Shown here: piece after piece, positions 23,336 to 35,535 of the stretch
Position numbering within the stretch: the stretch's first letter is position 1
Layout: each line of letters opens with the position of its first letter
NCBI GenBank assembly: GCA_026874595.1
Contig: CM049313.1
Location: 42,188,659 to 42,252,658 of the forward strand
Length of the DNA stretch: 64,000 nucleotides
Reading direction: 5' to 3'
Origin: Sipunculus nudus
Lineage: Eukaryota; Annelida; Sipuncula; Golfingiida; Sipunculidae
The notes under the pieces: generated by a model
What the model was told of the DNA's origin: nothing
The model's database searches: none
What the model saw: the letters and a program-made list of their open reading frames with translations, nothing else
Position numbers and translations under genes: made by a program

Positions 23336-24051
23336 CATTTAGGACAAGAACAGCAAATGGGTAAGAGATTGGTTTGAGTTCTTAACATTTTTAACAGTGT
23401 AAATAAATTTGATAAATTAATTCAATTATAATTTAATGAATTTAACTTGAAAGCTCTTGGATACAGGATATCCGGAATATTACCTGTAGAAGATCCTTAT
23501 CACATTTTGTATGTGGTTCATACGCACTGGAAATGCATAAATCCAAGACAAATGTGTGTCAAAATTCCGACTCTATCATTGAATCACAGGCCACTGTGCC
23601 AACCAGAACAAAGGCGGCCCTAGTCATGTTACATTTACAGTAACTGCCGACAGTGTCAACTTACACCCCATCAGAAGTCACACAAAAGGTTTCATCTAAT
23701 ACACTCGTAAATGATAATGGACTCCATTGCTTTATGGCAAAAAATTCTTCAAAGGAAACATTATGGTGATCCAGATTACATAAACAACGTTTACTGGGTT
23801 GACTCTTCATCATGAAATCCTATCCTTCCCGTGAATTTCGAGTATAGTTACCGACAAACACACCAAGGAACGGCGACTAAGACAAAGTATCTCTTGTACC
23901 TTGTAGAGTAATAATAAAAAAATTAAAGCGACCTTTTCACATACCGGGCATGGTTAATATACATGACGTACGGTGTTTTATCCTTAAAATATAATGGTTT
24001 CTGCCCAAGAACGTTCTGCTTACACCTCTACATGAATTTAAATAAACTTTC

Positions 24052-24053
<2 letters not shown>

Positions 24054-24122
<69 letters not shown>
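24054..24122. repeat. (CT)n-(TA)n microsatellite
   Basis: CT units followed directly by TA units, the same junction type as at 54579 and 5260. Confidence 0.95.
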
Positions 24123-24125
<3 letters not shown>

Positions 24126-25301
24126 TCAGTTGAATAAGATTAATAGTTGGTTATGAGCTGGTAGACCTGAATGTTGTATATTTTATCCTGAATTCATCAA
24201 GGTACCCCTACCGTACAAAGGTATGCAAAGAATAGTAAATTATGTTATAAGTTTTCGGTAAGGACGTCAGGCATATATGGGGTGCATGAAGTTTTAGTGT
24301 AAATTTTCCCCGATAATTAACATGTGTACGAAATTAATGTTGTCGGAGTGGAAAACAATTATAGAAAAACTATTGTATACAGAAGCAATTTACTGTGTAA
24401 ATAATTTGAAGTATTATTATAACTATAGCATAGAGAAAGTTTATGTAAGATACTTTGTATAAATAGTAGCTCAAAGAACAATAAACACATTTTAGTGGTC
24501 AGTTGAGGATAATCAGACGTATTTAGAGACACATGTGTAGTAACTGAAGGCTCCTGTGCGCGAATAAGCATTGTGTAGATGCTTGTGTGAAATGAGAGGC
24601 TCAGCAAAATAGATTCCAACAGTATTAAATGTTTGTCTTATTTTTGTTGATTTTCATTAAATCGCCATGTTTGATCGAAAACTGACAACGTTCGCAGATA
24701 AAAAGGCAGGTTAACGTCTTTGGTGCAAGTTTGTAGCAAAGAAATAACTTCAACCTTGGTTCGTTGTTTTGTCTTTAAAAAATTAATGCTACACGTTATG
24801 AACGGATTTTACTCTATATGTGTAGAGGGTTAGGGTAAATCCATATGAACAATCTATTAAAATTTGTAGGTAATAAGAATCACAATAATACATTTTTTTC
24901 TTTAACAGTATTATTCCCCCTGTGTAGAAGCCGCCTATTCGTTTGCACTTGTTCTGCTAAACTGGAATTCCGTGTTACTGAATCGTGACAGTGTAGGGTG
25001 GAAATAAAATCCAGCATCATGCATAAAGCGCTCTGTGGGCCAGAGTAAATAAATTTAGCACAAATAGATTTTAGCTAAGGTTTAATCATGTCATATTAGG
25101 CAGATACAACAGCATTTTAATAGGTTCTGGTGCCCTCTTCTATGTACTTGTTTGGAACTATGAAAAAGGGAATTATACATGTGGCTGTAGCATAAGAATT
25201 AACATTATTAATTGCAACAATATACCAAAACTGTTACCTCTTCTCCGTGTACCAGGATTTTATATTTTTGACCCCCACCCGCAACCCCCAACGTTAAGGT
25301 T

Positions 25302-25308
25302 TACTCTC

Positions 25309-25349
<41 letters not shown>
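25302..25349. repeat. (CT)n microsatellite
   Basis: CT tract with one interrupting TCTGTC. Confidence 0.95.
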
Positions 25350-25352
<3 letters not shown>

Positions 25353-26341
25353 CAGACATACGATAATCAGACCTTACAACCATCTATGAAATAAATCTGA
25401 CCCCGGCCTTGTTTCAATATTATAGGAGATGAATGACCTGCCATTTTCTGAATAAAACCTCTCTCCAGGTATTCATTAATAAACTTTTCTAATTTTGACG
25501 TGCTGAATGTAATAAAAACATTTGCTTTATTTTATTTCTAAGTTTAACCCTTTCATTCGTATAATATAATTAAACCATTCAATCTATAATTGAATTATAT
25601 AAAGTTTGCTTAAATCTGATAAAGTTAGTCTTCCAGTTATATTTTTGATCACCTGAACCTAAGGAGAAAAAAGTACCATGTTTTTGGTTCATAACATAAA
25701 AATGTATCATTTTTTAAAGCACTCCGTTGAATCAGAAATATTTTGCTCAGCAAAGTTTGAGATAAAAGTAGCACTGTGTTATCAAAAAGACAATTTTATA
25801 ACTAAATGTGCAAGAGTAGATAAGAGAGAGTGCAGGGGTTGCATGTAAATAGGCTTGCATATTCTTGTTTCATCATTATTTTGTTTTCAAGATTATTTCA
25901 GGTTACATAAAGTCATTCCGCAAATATTAATTTAAGATTAAATGGACCTCGTCACGTATGCTACCATGCATACAACAGGACCAGGATCACAAAGCAGACA
26001 TTACTATGTTATTTTCACGATTACTCTGATAAACAGACATTACATTTTTAACACACATGTACAAGTCAAAGCAAGGTGGTAGAACACGCCTACGAAATCA
26101 TAATAGTAAAGTCAAATATCTGTATTCCTAATTCTCAGGTTCATTATTTTTCCTATAATCTATACGAATGGGACCTTTTGCGGATTCCCCAGAGATGTGA
26201 ACCAGTCTGGCCGGTTCCCGTCAGTTGTGATAGCTACAATGATTCAATGTGCAACGCACTATCCAAGTTGTCACCCTATGCCAGTCAAACACTGGTTTAG
26301 ATACATGGTGTAATCAGCGGTTTCTTCGACAGTGATAACCT

Positions 26342-26351
26342 GTATAAATAC
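26342..26351 (+). promoter_or_regulatory. TATA box upstream of gene C
   Basis: GTATAAATAC lies about 615 bp before the ATG. The identical ten bases occur upstream of gene E on its own strand (45840-45849). CCTTTTACAGC follows about 40 bp downstream, as upstream of gene B. A second TATA-like word lies near 26440. A 5'UTR intron ending at 26944-26945 would account for the distance. Confidence 0.5.
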
Positions 26352-26958
26352 CAACACCTCTGTCCGCAAGTGCACCTTTTACAGCGGGGCCTGCTAGCGA
26401 TATTCAGGCGCTCTGATGTTGGAAGGATTACGCCCAACGTATATAAATGTCTACTAAGTCATGCATTCACGGGTAGGATATTTAGGAATCCATTAAATTC
26501 GGCATGGTGACACAGCACACTTTTGTTTATCAACAGGGTCCATTTAGAATGTTTATACTATGTGACGACCGAGATCTGTCAATTTTACCGTTGTAGAAAC
26601 TCCTATACATGCATATTCATGCGCTGTTTCTTTCGAAAACTTGATTGACATCCTCAAGACAGAATTTAGAATACGCCTACACACAGAAAGTTTAAATAAG
26701 GATGTACTGATGTAGCTCCCCTTTATAGAGTCGTAAGCGATCAATTCTATCAAGGAACTCATTCCCATGGTAGGGGGCAGTTAAGTCGTCAAGCTTTTTA
26801 AGTGAAAGGTGGTATTTTTTTGTTTTTGTTTTCTCCACTTGACCATGTTTTTTATTGTTGGTCAATATAATATTTCGAAGGTATCTTCTTCCAAATGATA
26901 CATACCTGGAAATGCTTTCATGTCTGATTATTTTTGACCTTTCAGGAAGGACAACAAA

Positions 26959-28363
26959 ATGAGCCTCTGTGCAACAGTTTCCCTACTTTTACTGGCGAGT
27001 GTGTGTTGTACGACAGAAGGATACCTTGGCAATGGGGAGTCTTTTGTTAATGTGACATTCACGGACATTACTTTTGTTAACTGTTCAATTGTTTAGTGTT
27101 TTTCTAAAGAACTAAAGATATATTACTGCACAAATGAGAAATATTTTATTCATAGGCTCTATGAAGTTGTATTTCGTTTGACTGTAAAAAGCGTGGCCAT
27201 CTTAGTCACATAACGATTGATATAAATATGCGCTTTTTCATAGATCACATTCACTACCACATTATAACTGATTGTTAAGAAGGCGGATGAACGTGTTATA
27301 CGGTAAGTTATACGGTATCTCATCGATTATCATACAGGTAATACCCAAAAATTTACCTACAACTTCTGTTCCGAAGAGAGTGGTGATGCTCTTGGTTTTG
27401 GAGTTCTAAACGATTATCGCGCAGGGCAGAAATGGCCTCAAGACGGATTGTGCATGGCTGTCCCAGATACTCCAACATTTAATGCTCGTGAGTACACGGT
27501 TCCTGTCCAGCTGAACAACGACGCTGGCTTGGGGAAAGCAGACTACGGTCATCCAGGATTGGTATTTAACCTGAAAGACTCGGCAAACTACGATTTCTTA
27601 TTCATCCGGTATGTGTTATCCGACAAAATGCTGCCAGTTCAAAACATTTAAAGGAGAACATCATATGTTATGATATAAATACCATACAGACTCAGTGAAT
27701 TATGACCTCTTATTAATCTGTTATTTGTTATCCGACTAACGGCTAACGATACTGATGCTCCCAGCTTAAACTTTTAAATGAGAACATCGTGTCATCATAT
27801 TGAACAATATAGAGATGTATATTGCTTGGTTGTATTCCGTATAATCTGCTCCCGCTATATTTTCAATAACGGTATCAGGGTTCCTTTTCTACAAATATCT
27901 AGAAAAACAAAACAGTCAGTTTTATGTGGACGTCTAAAATAGGCATCATTTCAGATATCTCAGATTCATTGACTCAACAATGATAATTGAACTTAAGGTT
28001 TTAGTTTGACCATGTGAACATTTTTTGTTCAAAAACTTTTTGAAGAATCGTGTCTACCGATATCCTTGTAGGCCTCATTCCAGAGATAAATGCTACGGCT
28101 ATGGATACTCTGTTAATGGTAGAATCATCTGGCAGTATGAACACACAGGATCTTGTGTGCTCGGGGCACCAAGAGGAAACATGTGGCATGACCTCAGGTT
28201 ACATGTGATCGGCCGCAAGTCGGAACTCTATTTAAACAACAACCGGATCGCCACCTTTCCTCATCACTTTTCCAACGTAGCCAGAGCTGGACCATCCATT
28301 CTGAAAGGTTTCCAAAACAGAGCGTTCTTTCGAAGGTTCCTAGTTAAAGTGAATTCGCAGTGA
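26959..28363 (+). CDS. Gene C: small secreted protein, tandem family, intron 1 donor altered
   Basis: Coding exons 26959-27034, 27338-27608 and 28072-28363 (76+271+292 = 639 nt) again give 212 aa. A 5'UTR acceptor TTTCAG ends at 26945. The signal peptide is Leu-rich. Exon 2 holds Tyr-Asn-Phe-Cys-Ser-Glu, Gly-Phe-Gly, Leu-Cys-Met-Ala-Val-Pro and Asn-Tyr-Asp-Phe-Leu-Phe-Ile. Exon 3 holds Arg-Pro-His-Ser, Cys-Tyr-Gly-Tyr-Gly, Trp-His-Asp-Leu-Arg-Leu-His-Val, His-His-Phe-Ser-Asn and Phe-Phe-Arg-Arg. The donor expected after AATG at 27034 reads gggagt, where B and E have gtaag. Using the next GT (27039) would put a stop at the junction. Either splicing is noncanonical, the base is an error, or this copy is newly disabled. 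Its other exons look intact. Confidence 0.7.
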
Positions 28364-28390
28364 AACTCCAGTTTCCTGATTCATACCAAG

Positions 28391-28396
28391 AATAAA
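28391..28396 (+). terminator. Poly(A) signal for gene C
   Basis: AATAAA lies 28 nt after the gene C stop codon. Confidence 0.6.
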
Positions 28397-28399
28397 TAT

Positions 28400-30445
28400 T
28401 CTTCGGCATCACATTTTTTTGGCTTTGTATTTATTGAAATGTTGAATGTTGGATGTTAGAATACCACTCTTACATGGTAAACTACTCATCATTGACCAAG
28501 ATTACACTACCTGCCATCAATCTGCAAATCCTAGCACCACTGAGTTACTTTATATTTTTTGACATACTACACACTTATCGTGAACGAGTCCTCACATGTA
28601 AAGTAACATTTAGCCAGCATTGATAAAAGAGAAAAAACAGGATTCGAAACTTATACAAGTTAACAATGTTACATTATTACATTCAAACACGATTCTGACG
28701 ATTCCCTACTTGCTGAAAGTGCCAAAGCTTTCGGGGATACACATTTCACGATAACAACTAATACCATGAATATTTTGCCACACATAATTACATCATCGAT
28801 TTATTGCATACATATGGCCTACTATCTATATAACTAATCAATGCCTATTTCAATTTGCAATTGTCCACTGAATTTAGCAGGGTATACTTATTTTTATTTT
28901 GGAATATTGCTTGACAGTAGCGTAGACGAAATACAAAGTAAACAATGTGATAGAGACGGATCTTTAGTTTACGTGAATGAGACAACTGCTTCGGTAGAGC
29001 TAGAGTTTAATTAAGGAAAGCTTCTACCTGAAAGTTTAGTAAACCTATTCCACGTGTTTGTTGTGTGAACGGAGGATTTCATCCAGATACCGGACTTTGC
29101 CTTGATTTGATTGGCTGGTACACTTGTGACATCATGGACTGAATTTTATAAACAACTCAGATCTCTATCTCTATCTATATTTCCACAAAAAAACATAATG
29201 TTGTGTGATTTGTTCAAAAACTATTGGCACATCTATGAGCACTGTCAACTCATCAGTGACGTCACACACTGGGAAACTTGTGAATTAAAATATAGATCTC
29301 AGTAAAAGCACAGTATTTCTGCCACTGTCAGTCGCAAATTTTCAGGAGGGAATAAAAAAATGTTTTTCCTCTATGAACTCGGCTGATTTTATGTAAAATC
29401 TATATTAATATTTTTTTATAGGCAATTATGTTATATGATAATATAATCAGATTTTGAATACGTTTGCTTGACCTAAAAGCCCTCTATTGTTAAGAGTCAT
29501 TGAAATTAATAATACACCGACCATGCGAGCAGCATCTGTAGAAAATTATAATGTTGCAAAGGGCCTGTTTCTAAGACTGACGCTGCTTCGCATGCACCTG
29601 CATTGGGTATACTAGTTTGGAAGATGACTACTCTTTATTGGTCCTGCCTCCTGACTACATTGGACATACACGTTTGAAAATAAAAGCAATATGTGTGTGT
29701 GTGTGTGGGGGGGGGGTACGAGAGTTATAACGGACCAACTTTAAAAATATAAACCTTCCATATAGTGATCATGGTTCCAAGGTGATATAAAATATCCTAC
29801 ACTTTTTCCTCTCATTAATTAGTCGACAAAAAGAGCCCACTGAATGTTTACAAAAGTGGACAAAAATGTCAAAGCTTCTGCGAAATGAGTGCTGATCACA
29901 CGTGTTGAACGTATGAGTGCTATTTAAGCTTTGGAGTTCCTTTTTGGTGGAGCGAATGCTGCTGTTGGGGATACTCAGACTTTGATTATATAGTTTATTC
30001 AAATTTCATATTCTGAATATCTGCTCGTAAAATTAATATTATGATGGTAAATGTCATTACTGTATTATTCCTTTTTCATCAGGATAGAACCGAGATCTAT
30101 CACCGGGCAAATATTTCTGATTTTGTCATGAAATACTTCAGAACCTGGAATGAATACATCACGCATTCAATGTAAATGAATATTAGTTAAATATTTTTGT
30201 TTATTTTCACTTTCTCTAACCATGAGGGGGCTGTACACAGAAGAGAGAATAGAGGACATACCTAGAGAACAACCTTCATCCCTACAGAATGTCATCCTTT
30301 TCTTTAATCCAGTAACATGATGCAGATTGTATATTCTGATTAGTAAATTAATTTTTGCTCTTTTTTTAATTACAAATTATATTTAATACGTTATTGTAAC
30401 ATCGTTTCATCAATTCTTATTATATACACCTATCGGCTGCGTTTC
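28400..30445. other. Intergenic, no gene seen
   Basis: AT-rich. A (GT)n-poly-G tract lies at 29692-29716. Short frames at 29111-29305 plus and 29769-30002 minus show no motif. Confidence 0.55.
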
Positions 30446-30449
30446 GTTT

Positions 30450-31445
30450 GGTTTACCAAGGAGTTTACAGGGATGGAGTATCAAGTGAGAGTCTGGCCGT
30501 GTCGGATGTTGCTGACGGGGGTCATAAAACTCGCTGCTCAATGGCACACAGAGATGCCGCTGATAAGCCCGGCGCTAATTGATTCAGCGCGAGAGACCAC
30601 CCTTCGGCGTGAATTCGGAACAGCTCGTTAGTTCCCGGAGACCACCAATGTGAACTAACGCGAAATTTATCTCCGGTAGTACTTAATATAAATATTTAAA
30701 CAATCATAAGTTTGAACACCATATTTCCATATGTGTGGGAAACGTGTGTGAAGGTTTCGTTGCTAATGACGCCTGAGCTATAGCTTGGCTGCGGTACATA
30801 TGGGCGATAATACGAGAACAACGCCGTAAGTGACAGAGCGGACAATGGCTCGCTGTTATCCATCAAAATGAAAGTCATCCGAGCATAAGCTAAACATTTT
30901 TTTTTATCGTCGGAATACTATAATACATGGCCAATTATTAATATAAGTCAGAAGTGTGGGAACTGATGGAATTTTTTATAATTCCGAAGTTATTCAGGGA
31001 AAGTAAGGTTTACACTTACCAGTCGTCCGTCATGAATCACGGCATAAGTTGATGTAGAGTGTCCGCATCTATCCAAAAATTGGTCAAGTGATTCCTCAAC
31101 ACGAGACCTCTCTAGATATATTTGTTGCGCATAATTCTTGACAAAACAAACCATTTGCGCATTCATAATTCCGGTCAATGTTATTCCAGTGATTTACTGC
31201 TCAGTTACTGGATATATCGCTCTCCGCTTCAGCGAGCTACAGCGGACCGCAGAAGTAACATCTAGCAGGCTCGCTTTATCAAAGGCCGTGCCGCCGCTGC
31301 GCCTGACACCGCGGCACAATAGGCGTACAATAGAGTTAATGGGCTTATCATGTCTTAATTGCAATTAGCGCACGACTGACACTCGCGACCTGGCAGGGCT
31401 TCTGACAGTTGTTACTCCAGTCCTATAAACTCCTTGGGTTTACTT
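30450..31445. repeat. Diverged inverted pair about 1 kb apart, GC-richer segment
   Basis: CCAAGGAGTTTA-AGG--TGGAGTA at 30455-30480 returns reverse-complemented at 31412-31437. Further in, GGGCTTATCA and AATTAGCGC also recur, in opposite orientation, within about 140 bp of each end. The segment is richer in GC and CpG than its surroundings. It could be the terminal repeats of a DNA transposon or a pair of regulatory modules carrying GATA- and homeodomain-like words. Confidence 0.45.
31017..31163 (-). CDS. Candidate first coding exon, product unknown
   Basis: From the ATG at 31163 the minus strand encodes about 49 residues of ordinary, soluble composition (Leu-Glu-Arg-Ser-Arg-Val-Glu-Glu-Ser-Leu and a Cys-Gly-His stretch). 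It ends at a textbook donor CTG|gtaagtgt. Upstream is CpG-rich sequence suitable for a promoter. No further exon is identified, and I do not recognise the protein. It lies between the inverted arms at 30450 and 31445, so it may belong to a transposon. Confidence 0.25.
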
Positions 31446-31479
31446 GGGAGCCAGTTCTTTAAAAAGATTGTTTATGCAT

Positions 31480-32180
31480 TTTCAGCCAAACATTTTCCCA
31501 AACCTTTCACCTTACAGATATAGCTCAGGCGCCAATAGGGAAAAATTCTTTTCGATTTTGAGGTCACAGGATCCAAGGTCTAGGTCATTGGGCCCATCTG
31601 TTTACAAATGTGTTTATTTGATACCGGATGAACGGTCTAGTTTGAGTTGATGGAATGGCTACAAAATTGTAAACGAAACTTTTAAAGCTAGGCCATCAAT
31701 CATTCGCATATGACTAACCTGCTTACGTGGAACAAATCTGTAGATTTATAGGATACCGTTTCAGAGGTCAAACTTACTGGACCAACATTTCTATACAGCA
31801 AAGCTAGTCGACACATTTGAAGCTATTCTCTTTACCAAAACCGTCTATCTTTCACACTTGGCTATTCTACCAATAAGTGAAATACGATGACGATTTTGAG
31901 GCCAAGATCTCTTCTCTAAATAGCTTGTAGACACATTTAAAGCCAAGGTTTTTATTCCACCCCTCCATCTTTCACTAATAGATTCCCTACTTTTCCGTTT
32001 TAGCCTGCAAGGTTATAGGTCATGCTCAAACAATCCAATGCCTGTGCATGTGCATGCATTTTCAGCAAAGTTTTCAACCCAAACCTTTTATCTTTCACTC
32101 ATAGATCATCTAACCATAGGATTACCTGTATTGGGGCGAAATCAAAAGGTCAAAGGTCAAGGTCACAGGGCCATCCGTCT
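31480..32180. repeat. Degenerate tandem repeat with AGGTCA words
   Basis: Phrases such as CAAACCTTT, ATCTTTCAC, GACACATTT-AAGC, GATTTTGAGG and AGGTCA recur four to five times at about 110-170 bp. The last unit holds AGGTCAAAGGTCAAGGTCA (32147-32165), formally a direct repeat of nuclear-receptor half sites. Confidence 0.45.
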
Positions 32181-34019
32181 GATTTATACGCTGACCAGGC
32201 TAACAGTTTAATTCATCAGATGTATTTATGCCTCAGTTTATTGCTTGGGATGCTCCACTCCTATATCTATATACCAAACTTTCACTGAATCAAACGTTAT
32301 CTTTGTTCAGTTGTTAAGCTGCTGTCTCTGCATGTAATCATGTCCTTTATTACATTTTTAAGCATTACTCAGCCCGCGCTGGATTTCTATGAGCCTTTGG
32401 CGGGGGACCTTCCTAACCTGTCTGTTATCTAGTTGCAACTATAATGTATATTGCATAGATTCGCAGATAAAAGCTAAAATAAGTGAAGAAGTGACATTAT
32501 CATATCTGAAGACATCCATAAAAAGTAGGTATGTTTACCCCCAAATGTCGACTTATTCCTACTTAGAGACTGATATTTACAGTGATTACTATAAGAAACC
32601 ACCAACGTGAATGTTAAATCATGACAAAGATCTTATAATACTTAATAGGTCTATAATGCATCAAAAAATGTGTAAACTTCCGCATTAAATGTAGGAGTAG
32701 TTAATGCCAAAATGACAGCCAAAACAGAATTACAATTATGAGACTATCTAGTGTTAACAAAGTACATTGCGAAAGATTCATTGCATACTTTGCGTAAACG
32801 GAGCAAGGGCCATAGTTTCCTCGAGCCTTTTGTTTTGTGGGTGTTGTGTTTGCGATACTGTAGGTGTAATGTATGAACAAAATGAAGACAGAGACAGCAC
32901 AGGAGATGCAGATGTGTCGCAGATGTAACGTTTCATATACACCAGGCTTTTACTCAGGAGTGACCGCAACTTAAACGTGGCTTAGAACGTGGTAAACTTA
33001 GACCCCCCCCCCCCCCACCGCTTGACATATAAATAAGAAAATATAGTTATAAACCTGAATGTTAAACGGATATATCTTTATAGGCTTCAAATACTGTATC
33101 AATAACTATTTATGATAATAATAATGCGAGTATGACACATCACGATTTGGTAAATGGCATTTGTTGGGAAGAAATAACCCAAGATTTTAATTGCCTTTCA
33201 TTCTGGCGTATGATACACAGCTGCATCAGGCCTTACAAACGCACCTCAAAGCAAAGATCGTTTATAAGCGATTGCTCTTATAATAAATAGCTTTTTTTTA
33301 AATAAGTGCATTTTCACTCTTGGTAGAGTCAATGTGTTTAGAACATATTGGCAAGGGTTGCAATCGCTTATAGAAGGATTTATTTTAAATGTGTGCACTT
33401 AAAATGGATTAACGCAAACTCTTGGGCTTCAGAGAAAATAATGCAAATAATATCCATATTACTATATCATTTGCCTGACCAATAAAGAAATGAAAGAGAC
33501 TCTTCAAACTATATACTGTTTTGTTCAGTTTTAACTATACTATGTTGTTGTAAAGCGCCTTTTATTTGACTTAGTTTGCTGTGTTCAAAAACGAGAGGGC
33601 GGCACGACTTGTTGTTCAACTCTAATCACCCTCTCCGATTAGCAGTTGATAAAGTCTGCTGACCGAGAAACACTCATTTTTTTTGTGTTACTCCAGAACC
33701 CACACTGCCGAGAAAGAAACCTGTCTTTCCTTGGCCGGTGAATTTGTTGAATGTTAAAAGATAAAATAATTGATAAAATGTTGTAAAAAGAGCGTAGTTG
33801 GTTGGCTTCAGTTGCAGTGAACGCATGATATATTTCATGTCCCCTGAGAGCATAACCATTTAGTTCAGGAAAGCTGCTATTCTTTATCACACTGTCTTTA
33901 AAAACAATATAATTGATTGATAAACTGATAAAAATAACATATATGGCCAACCAGGCAGGTAATACCAATAGGAAATGATAGCGTTGCAAGCCTGTTTCTG
34001 AAAAAAATTACAATATATT

Positions 34020-34021
<2 letters not shown>

Positions 34022-34094
<73 letters not shown>
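34022..34094. repeat. (TA)n microsatellite
   Basis: About 36 TA units with one interruption. Confidence 0.95.
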
Positions 34095-34095
<1 letters not shown>

Positions 34096-35463
34096 GAACT
34101 GGAGTGACTAAACGTTGATTGACAATTTTAAATACACAGTGATGCACTAGGGATAACCCTAGGTAATCTGTTATGGATCCACTATGCATATACAACCTTC
34201 CGTATCGACATGAGGGTACACTTGATGTAAGAACAGAATGCCAAAAACAGTTGTTAACAAATTAGTTTGGTCACACAAGTGCCTATTTAGTATTCACAAG
34301 GTGCTTAGTGAAGACACCAAACTTTCAGTGATCGGAATACAATAGGAAATATTTTCTTAATGTAGGAGTCCCAATTACATTAACTTGGTCCATGTTTACT
34401 ACATAAAAAGTACTAATGAAGAAGAATTATCGCTTATGTCCCTGCTGGTACAGAACATGTCAAAATATGTCTTGCACATACACATACAATCATTGTTGTT
34501 ATTAACATTTCTATTTCTTCTCTTAAACCTTTATTAACCGACTATTTATCCTTTGCTTTCTTCGTAAAATAAACATATTTATTTATTTATGTTTATAGAT
34601 TTGAGTCAAGCGGCTTTTTTAATTCTTTTTTTAATCTTCTACCTCAACTGTATTATGTTACTTATCGTCCTCACTTTTTTGCACGTTCGGTGGAAAGGGT
34701 GGTCATCCAACCACACGCACCCCTCAGTTATTTAGAAAATAAGCTATCCCGAAATTTTGATAGTAAATATATATATAGTGAGCAATTTCGTTTAACCCAT
34801 ATGCAAATAGTAGCAACATGATACAATGTATGTTAGTACGCGCTTGTACGATTCTGGAAATCTGTCAATACCAGAATCACCTCTTTAAATAAAGAGTATT
34901 TCTTTATAAAGCACGATATTAAGAAATACATGATTAACCTTAAGATTGCAGTATATTAATTTGGAACTATCATGATAAAGCATATGCGTGTATTCATCGA
35001 ATCAGTAGTATCATAATTCTTTTTATTCACTGTGGGTACAAATTAAATCACTAGATACGTTAAATGAATTGCCCCATCCATCTTTGTAACTGGATTGCTG
35101 AACCTAACCAGGACAAGGGGAATGAATAAATAAGATCTGTGCATATTGAAGACAGTCTAGCCGTAAATACACAACTCATGTAACATTTATATTTAACTCG
35201 TAGGCCAATGTCAGCGGCCAAAAAAATTCGCGCTAGGACAGTCTGAGGTCGCAGAATGGGAAAAGACAAAGATAAAGAATTTACCGTTCAAACACGAACT
35301 AAAAGTCCGTTCAACTACCCCGGTTAGCCTGATTTTTCGCGATTATCTCTACGTACAAAATTTGTAACAGTGGCATAAAGAGGCAAATGCGTATTTCTTT
35401 GTTATCCTTCCTGCTCATTATATAAATCTTATTTACTTAACGGCCTGGTGGACAGACCTCATA

Positions 35464-35464
<1 letters not shown>

Positions 35465-35534
<70 letters not shown>

Positions 35535-35535
35535 T
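35465..35535. repeat. (TA)n microsatellite
   Basis: About 35 TA units with one interruption. Confidence 0.95.

Larger units (their letters stand above)
23340..26340. other. Intergenic, no gene seen
   Basis: Outside the microsatellites the sequence is AT-rich with short frames. None has a domain or splice support. Confidence 0.55.

Noticed and set aside
33639-34195. Minus-strand frames of 102-116 codons with a hydrophobic stretch
   Set aside because: One is mostly a (TA)n Tyr-Ile repeat. The other is AT-rich with no recognisable motif and no splice context.
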